In this document: positions 29,985-34,972 of the stretch, piece by piece
Numbering within the stretch: the stretch's first letter is position 1
Layout: every line of letters starts with the position of its first letter
DNA from: Actinomycetales bacterium
GTDB taxonomy: Bacteria; Actinomycetota; Actinomycetes; Nanopelagicales; Nanopelagicaceae
Length of the DNA stretch: 34,972 nucleotides
NCBI GenBank assembly: GCA_007280395.1
Contig: QYQH01000025.1
Coordinates: forward strand, 1 to 34,972
Reading direction: 5' to 3'
Translations under genes and position numbers: made by a program
The notes under the pieces: generated by a model
The model's input: the letters and a program-made list of their open reading frames with translations, nothing else
The model's database searches: none
What the model was told of the DNA's origin: nothing

Positions 29985-31030
29985 TTTGCCACCAACCTTT
30001 TCTTGCGAAGCACTACTAGGAAGAATGGGGCGCCAACAAAAGCGGTAATAACCCCGATAGGTAATTCAGCAGGGGATAGGAGTGTTCTTGCACCTAAATC
30101 CGCGAGAACTAGGAAGCTTGCTCCAACCAGCGCAATTGTTAGTAGTCCACGATTTGTAACGCGGTGGGTTATTCCGCGCACCAAGTGGGGGACAACAATT
30201 CCCACAAACCCGATTAAGCCACTGGCTGAAACCGCCGTAGCAGTGGCGAGTGTTGCGGCGATGACTGCGATTACCCGCAATCTATTGGGATTAATTCCAA
30301 GTGAATAAGCTTCTTCATCGGTCAACATCAAGCCATCTAATTGTTTGGAGACTGTTATCAGAATTGTCAGTGCAATGAAAATATAGATTGATGACCAAGT
30401 AACTTTCTCCCAATTAGCAACAGTTAATTCGCCAAGAATCCATGAGTAAACCGGCCGTAGCGAGGAACTATTTCGTTGTTGTAAATAGGTTTGAACAGCG
30501 GTGGCGAAAGATCCGACAGCTATGCCAGAGAGAAGTAGTGAGTTTGGTTCTGCAAAGAATTTTCCGGAGATGAAGAAACTGACTAGCACAGCCAAGATTG
30601 CGCCGAAGAACGAGAAGATTGGAAGCAGGCTGTAAAGATCAGCCCCGGCACTTGTGATAGCAATCGTTGCACCAAGACCAGCTCCTGCTGCTGCGCCCAA
30701 TAGATATGGATCGGCCAGGGGGTTACGGAAAACCGTTTGATAAACCGCGCCACTCGTTGCCAAAGCGGCTCCAACAATTGCTGCAAGGAGCGCTCGTGGC
30801 AATCGCAGATCAATCAGCAGTGTGCGTTCTTGCCCAGTTAATCCACCTGGCAATCCGCAGAGAGTGCGGATAATCTTTTGGAATTCCAAAGGCACTGGGC
30901 CAAAACTAATTGCAAGAAATCCGACAAAAATGAGCAGCGAAAAAGAGACGGCTGTAATCTTCCAATTCCAAATAGGAGAGATCACGCCTTCGCTGCTCAA
31001 TTTTTTCATTTTCTTACTTGATCTTCCCAA
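29981..31030 (-). CDS. FecCD/BtuC family ABC permease; the start may be the internal ATG at 31009
   Basis: RLPRALLAAIVGAALATSGAVYQTVFRNPLADPYLLGAAAGAGLGA, GFVGIVVPHLVRGITHR. Confidence 0.94.
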   Translation of the reverse strand: MGRSSKKMKKLSSEGVISPIWNWKITAVSFSLLIFVGFLAISFGPVPLEFQKIIRTLCGLPGGLTGQERTLLIDLRLPRALLAAIVGAALATSGAVYQTVFRNPLADPYLLGAAAGAGLGATIAITSAGADLYSLLPIFSFFGAILAVLVSFFISGKFFAEPNSLLLSGIAVGSFATAVQTYLQQRNSSSLRPVYSWILGELTVANWEKVTWSSIYIFIALTILITVSKQLDGLMLTDEEAYSLGINPNRLRVIAVIAATLATATAVSASGLIGFVGIVVPHLVRGITHRVTNRGLLTIALVGASFLVLADLGARTLLSPAELPIGVITAFVGAPFFLVVLRKKRLVAK

Positions 31031-31883
31031 TTGCGGTGGCTATAAATTCATAGAAGTCAACAAGACGTGGCCCCCATCGTGATGGAATATCTTCCGGAAG
31101 AGCTATAACGCTCTTCTTTGATACTGCCGAAATTCCATTCCAACCGGGACGTTTCATTATTGTGGCTAGCGATTCGCCATATTGAGCATCGGATAAAAAT
31201 ATTATTCTGGGATTAGATTTAATTAAATATTCAGATTGCAATTGTGGATAGCCAGCTGAATCAGCACTTGCGGCTGGATCTGCAACATTAGTTAAATTAA
31301 AATCTTTATAAACCTTACCGATGAAAGTATCTGATGTAGCGGTATATAAAGTGTTATCCAACTCATGGAAGAAAGAGATCTTCTTAGCTTGTCTTCCACT
31401 TTTTATTGCTGCCCGAATCTTGCTCTTCATTGTTGTAACCACGGTTTGCGCACTTGCTAGATTGCCTGTTGCGCGCCCAAGGGCTGTAATCTCAAGATAT
31501 ACCTGGCTCAAATCTTTTGGAGCCTTCTCTAAAAAGACCTTTATCTTCAATTTTTCGAGCGCTGACTTTATCTCAATTGCTTTCGTGGCATCTGCATTCA
31601 AAATAATTAGATCTGGTTTGTAATTTAAGAGCGCTTCAACGTTTGGGCTAAAGGCAGAGAGTTTTGAGATGGGTGCGTTGGTAGGAAAGTTTGATAAGTC
31701 ATCTACAGCAATTACTTGGGGACCGGCACCAATTGCAAATAGAGTTTCAGTGGCGCTCGGTGAAAGTGAGATGATTCGTTGCGGTTTGCTATCTGTTGCA
31801 GAGGTGGGAGTTAAGCCCACAACTGATAGTGCAATGGTTGTTGCAAATATTCGAAAAACTAAAGAACTTCTCTTCGTAAACAT
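31014..31883 (-). CDS. Periplasmic/cell-surface binding protein of the BtuF/FhuD class
   Basis: Signal sequence, QRIISLSPSATETLFAIGAGPQVIAVDD, NVEALLNYKPDLIILN, AVSKKSVIALPEDIPSRWGPRLVDFYEFIA. Confidence 0.93.
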   Translation of the reverse strand: MFTKRSSLVFRIFATTIALSVVGLTPTSATDSKPQRIISLSPSATETLFAIGAGPQVIAVDDLSNFPTNAPISKLSAFSPNVEALLNYKPDLIILNADATKAIEIKSALEKLKIKVFLEKAPKDLSQVYLEITALGRATGNLASAQTVVTTMKSKIRAAIKSGRQAKKISFFHELDNTLYTATSDTFIGKVYKDFNLTNVADPAASADSAGYPQLQSEYLIKSNPRIIFLSDAQYGESLATIMKRPGWNGISAVSKKSVIALPEDIPSRWGPRLVDFYEFIATAIGKIK

Positions 31884-32121
31884 TAAAAATCTCCCTCAAG
31901 AGAATTTGAGGGAGGAAGCTTGGGCGATAAGAAAAATAAATTTCTCTTGAGGCCCGACCTTCCTCCGAGGTCGGATACATCAATAATGAATTAGGCGACC
32001 TGGCTCGGATTTTCACTCAACCAATCGTTGAATCGAATCTCTACAGTTGCGGGACAGCGCCGGGTTTTCACCGGACTTCGCTAAACGCATTACCACTGAA
32101 AAAACTAGGTAATCTCAGTAG
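31884..32121 (-). promoter_or_regulatory. Cobalamin riboswitch (aptamer approx. 31985-32088) with downstream expression platform
   Basis: Minus strand contains AAGTCCGGTGAAAACCCGGCGCTGTCCCGCAACTGTA and GAGTGAAAATCCGAGCCAGGTCGCC, the conserved cobalamin-element cores, immediately upstream of the BtuF-like gene; aptamer boundaries are approximate. Confidence 0.93.
31891..31914 (-). promoter_or_regulatory. Regulatory hairpin that includes the Shine-Dalgarno of the BtuF-like gene
   Basis: CTCCCTCAA-ATTCTC-TTGAGGGAG then ATTTTTA-ATG; perfect 9-bp stem with GAGGGAG in the 3' arm. Confidence 0.8.
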
Positions 32122-32139
32122 GCGAAAAATAGCACTTAA

Positions 32140-32358
32140 TCAATCTTTTTTGCGAGAACGGCGACCAACCGTGAATGCGATTCCTAGAGCAATTACTAGA
32201 CCTGCGCCTGCTGCGAATAGTTCGTTGCCTCCGATGCCTTCGTGAGCGTCTTCGATCGAATGCTCTGGTTCATTTTTCTCATCGCCATCAGCAAAAGCGA
32301 TCGTGGGAAGTATGAGTAGTCCAGTAGCAAGCACCATTGAAAATAGCTTTCGTTTCAT
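32140..32358 (-). CDS. Small exported single-TM protein, unknown function (72 aa)
   Basis: MKRKLFSMVLATGLLILPTIAFADGDEKNEPEHSIEDAHEG... signal peptide, acidic/His segment, TM (ELFAAGAGLVIALGIAFTVG), basic tail RRSRKKD; leaderless-type -10 TAGTCT. Confidence 0.65.
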   Translation of the reverse strand: MKRKLFSMVLATGLLILPTIAFADGDEKNEPEHSIEDAHEGIGGNELFAAGAGLVIALGIAFTVGRRSRKKD

Positions 32359-32365
32359 AGGTTAC

Positions 32366-32375
32366 AGACTACGCT
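32366..32375. promoter_or_regulatory. Overlapping divergent -10 elements for two leaderless genes
   Basis: AGACTACGCT: TACGCT (+, 32370-32375) is 7 nt before ATG 32383; TAGTCT (-, 32371-32366) is 7 nt before ATG at 32358. Confidence 0.5.
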
Positions 32376-32382
32376 TTTCCTC

Positions 32383-33384
32383 ATGGAATATCGCCGCCTC
32401 GGTTCATCAGGAATGTATGTCTCAGAAATTTCTTATGGAAATTGGATCACACACGGTTCACAGGTTGAAGCAGATGCTGCAATCAAGTGTGTACGCGCTG
32501 CGCTCGATGTTGGAATCACAACTTTTGATACTGCAGATGTATATGCAGGTACTAAAGCCGAGAGCGTTCTGGGTAGAGCGCTAAAGGGCGTTAAGCGCGA
32601 GAATTATGAATTGTTTACCAAAGTTTATTGGCCGACTGGGCCAGGTAAGAATGATCGAGGCCTTTCGCGCAAACACATTATGGAGTCAGTCCACGCGTCA
32701 CTGAAACGTCTCGATACCGATCACATTGATCTTTATCAGATGCATCGTTTTGATTATGAAACTCCAGTTGAGGAATCACTTCGCGCCTTCGATGATTTAA
32801 TTCGACAAGGCAAAGTTCATTACATCGGTTTTTCAGAGTGGAGCGCACCGCAGATTAGCCAGGCACTCGAAATTCAAAAGGCAAGCGGCTTTGATCGATT
32901 TATCTCGAGCCAACCACAGTATTCAATGTTGTGGCGAGTTATTGAATCAAAAGTTGTTCCGCTCTGCGAGCGCGAAGGTATTGGACAAATAGTTTGGTCC
33001 CCAGTTGCTCAAGGCATTCTGACTGGTAAATATCTGCCAGGCAAGAAACCACCAACAGGTTCAAGGGCAACCGATAAGAAGAGCGGTGCCGAGATGATTT
33101 CTCGTTGGATGCGCGATGAAGTTCTAACGGCAGTCGCGAAACTAAAGCCAATTGCGGATTCAATTGATCTTTCAATGTCTCAACTGGCACTGGCTTGGGC
33201 CTTGGCTAATCCAAATGTTTCTTCGGTAATTATGGGCGCTTCAAAAGCAAGCCAAGTTAAAGAGAATGTGAAAGCTTCTGGGATAAAACTAAGCGCCGAT
33301 GTCATGCAACAAATAAATAAGGCCCTCGGTTCCATTCCAGAAACTAATCCAGATAAAACCGAGAGCCCGAATCCAAGAGCTTAA
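32383..33384 (+). CDS. Aldo/keto reductase family protein (KvBeta-like)
   Basis: MEYRRLGSSGMYVSEISYGNW, DTADVYAGTKAESVLGRALK, LKRLDTDHIDLYQMHRFD, QYSMLWR, SVIMGASKASQVKEN. Confidence 0.94.
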   Translation: MEYRRLGSSGMYVSEISYGNWITHGSQVEADAAIKCVRAALDVGITTFDTADVYAGTKAESVLGRALKGVKRENYELFTKVYWPTGPGKNDRGLSRKHIMESVHASLKRLDTDHIDLYQMHRFDYETPVEESLRAFDDLIRQGKVHYIGFSEWSAPQISQALEIQKASGFDRFISSQPQYSMLWRVIESKVVPLCEREGIGQIVWSPVAQGILTGKYLPGKKPPTGSRATDKKSGAEMISRWMRDEVLTAVAKLKPIADSIDLSMSQLALAWALANPNVSSVIMGASKASQVKENVKASGIKLSADVMQQINKALGSIPETNPDKTESPNPRA

Positions 33385-33398
33385 ATTGTTTGAATCAG

Positions 33399-33950
33399 TT
33401 AGATGCTATCTCCAAGTTTTTTCGCAGGCGCAGGTGCGCGAAGGCGACGCATCTGGGTTGAACGGAGCCAGCCATATAAAGCTAACCCTTTTGTAGATTC
33501 TTCAGGGAACTTCTCACCAACCAATTTCTTAATCCTTCGTCCCGTGAAAACACCATAAATTATTGAGTACCCCATTGCTGAATACATTAAAACGATTGCT
33601 AAAAATCTTATTTCTACTGAAGGAACCAATGTGAGTAATAGGACAACAACCATTAACGGTAAGAAATATTCGCCTAGCGAGCGACGAGAATCAATATAGT
33701 CTCGAACGAATTTCTTAACAGGACCACGGTCGCGCGCGGGAAGCGCACTTTGATCACCCCGCATATACGCCGCTCTAGATTCTGCGCGTGCAAGCTTAAG
33801 AGACTCACGATTCTTTGCTCGATCAGCTTTTGAAACTGGCGCGGTAATCGAATTAATTTTGGTCTTAGCAACAGCGTCTTTGCGCTTTGGCGTTGCCTTA
33901 CCCTTTTTCTCTGGATTCTGTTCTGAGCTCTTATCTGCTGATTTTGTCAT
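33399..33950 (-). CDS. DUF3043 domain-containing membrane protein; start set to ATG 33950 (ORF extends to 34004)
   Basis: KRKDAVAKTK..., ARAESRAAYMRGDQSALPARDRGPVKKFVRDYIDSRRSLGEYFLP. Confidence 0.87.
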   Translation of the reverse strand: MTKSADKSSEQNPEKKGKATPKRKDAVAKTKINSITAPVSKADRAKNRESLKLARAESRAAYMRGDQSALPARDRGPVKKFVRDYIDSRRSLGEYFLPLMVVVLLLTLVPSVEIRFLAIVLMYSAMGYSIIYGVFTGRRIKKLVGEKFPEESTKGLALYGWLRSTQMRRLRAPAPAKKLGDSI

Positions 33951-33954
33951 GCGC

Positions 33955-34972
33955 CTACGGTAGAGCGAGCATTCGCTCAAGTGCAACTTTTGCGAATTTA
34001 GCAATCTCAGAATCCACGCTTATTTGGTTAACCAGGTGCCCATTGACGAGAGATTCCATGGCCCAGACTAGATGTGGCAGGTCTATGCGGTTCATTGTTG
34101 AGCAGTAGCAGACCGTCTTATCTAGGAAGTGAATTTCGCGATCAGGGAAGTTCTTTGCCAGCCGCTGGACTAAGTTCAACTCTGTTCCAATCGCCCACTT
34201 ACTTCCGATTGGCGAATTTTCAATAGTTTTTATAATCATTTCAGTACTGCCAACTACATCAGCAATTGAAACCACTTCATGTTGGCACTCGGGGTGAACT
34301 AAAATTTTAACCCCAGGCAATTTAACTCGCATTTGCTCAACATTCTCAGTTGTGAAACGACCGTGGACTGAACAATGGCCTCGCCATAAAATTACTTTGG
34401 CTCCCAGAATTTGCGCATCGGTGAGTCCGCCATTTGTTTTCCAGGGATTCCAAATTACGCAATCTTCAAGTGTTAGCCCTAGGTTCAAGACTGCGGTATT
34501 TCGACCTAGATGTTGGTCGGGTAGAAATAGGATTTTCTCGCCCTTATCTGACTTATCGAAGGCCCACTTCATCGCACGAGTTGCATTGGATGAGGTGCAA
34601 ACTGCGCCACCATTTTTACCAGTAAATGCCTTAATTGCTGCAGAGGAATTCATATAAGTGATTGGAACGGTCTTACTTGCAAGTCCTAGTTTCTCTAGGA
34701 CGCTCCAACAATCATCAACTTGTTTTGCAGTAGCCATATCGGCCATTGAACAACCAGCCGCGAGATCGGGCAGAATGACTTTCTGATTTGAACTCGTCAA
34801 AATATCTGCGCTTTCGGCCATGAAATGCACACCACAGAAAAAGATAAATTCCGCAGTTGTATTTTCTTCCGCGGCTTGAGCCAATTTGAAAGAGTCACCA
34901 GTTATGTCAGCGAATTGGATTACTTCATCTCTCTGGTAATGATGGCCCAAGACCATAGCCCGACTTCCCAAG
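33955..34972 (-). CDS. nadA: Quinolinate synthase, partial (N-terminus outside window)
   Basis: MVLGHHYQRDEVIQFADITGDSFKLAQ, LPDLAAGCSMAD, VHPECQHEV, CYCSTMNRIDLPHLVW; 4Fe-4S cysteines present. Confidence 0.95.
   Translation of the reverse strand, partial: LGSRAMVLGHHYQRDEVIQFADITGDSFKLAQAAEENTTAEFIFFCGVHFMAESADILTSSNQKVILPDLAAGCSMADMATAKQVDDCWSVLEKLGLASKTVPITYMNSSAAIKAFTGKNGGAVCTSSNATRAMKWAFDKSDKGEKILFLPDQHLGRNTAVLNLGLTLEDCVIWNPWKTNGGLTDAQILGAKVILWRGHCSVHGRFTTENVEQMRVKLPGVKILVHPECQHEVVSIADVVGSTEMIIKTIENSPIGSKWAIGTELNLVQRLAKNFPDREIHFLDKTVCYCSTMNRIDLPHLVWAMESLVNGHLVNQISVDSEIAKFAKVALERMLALP

Noticed and set aside
31891-31914. Simple intrinsic terminator downstream of the cobalamin aptamer
   Set aside because: Only five U follow the stem, the Shine-Dalgarno lies within it and the start codon follows directly, so SD masking is preferred; partial termination is not excluded
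1-34972. tRNA, rRNA, transposase, integrase or phage genes
   Set aside because: None recognised on either strand; the window looks like core chromosome with no mobile-element hallmarks

Overview
The window is a compact stretch of actinobacterial chromosome. Gene content and style resemble a streamlined freshwater lineage such as acI/Nanopelagicales, but this taxonomy is inference only. About 28 protein genes can be supported. Main blocks: (i) a partial membrane protein and a stand-alone LuxR-type HTH protein at the left edge; (ii) an enoyl-CoA hydratase/SDR pair; (iii) a tightly packed minus-strand operon (glutamine-synthetase-like ligase, aldehyde dehydrogenase, SDR dehydrogenase, class II amidotransferase) divergent from an APC permease, and followed by a class I amidotransferase and a class III aminotransferase; (iv) an ABC-F ATPase, a NiCoT nickel/cobalt transporter with a Nur-like operator, and glnA; (v) a lipoate / 2-oxoacid dehydrogenase block (lipA, lipB, E2, lpdA, pepA) with an MMPL transporter and FAD oxidoreductase inside it; (vi) gcvT; (vii) a cobalamin-type ABC importer behind a cobalamin riboswitch; (viii) an aldo/keto reductase, a DUF3043 protein and partial nadA. 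The best candidate for an undescribed system is the four-gene operon at 2684-6928. It reads as a gamma-glutamylation pathway for an amino-alcohol or amine in which an EgtC/YafJ-type class II (Ntn) amidotransferase could replace PuuD as the deglutamylating enzyme. Other notable signals: a nested set of alternative pairings in the cobalamin riboswitch expression platform, an overlapping divergent leaderless promoter, a 10-bp helically phased repeat before gcvT, an in-frame TGA upstream of the aminotransferase start, and several convergent gene pairs overlapping at their stop codons.
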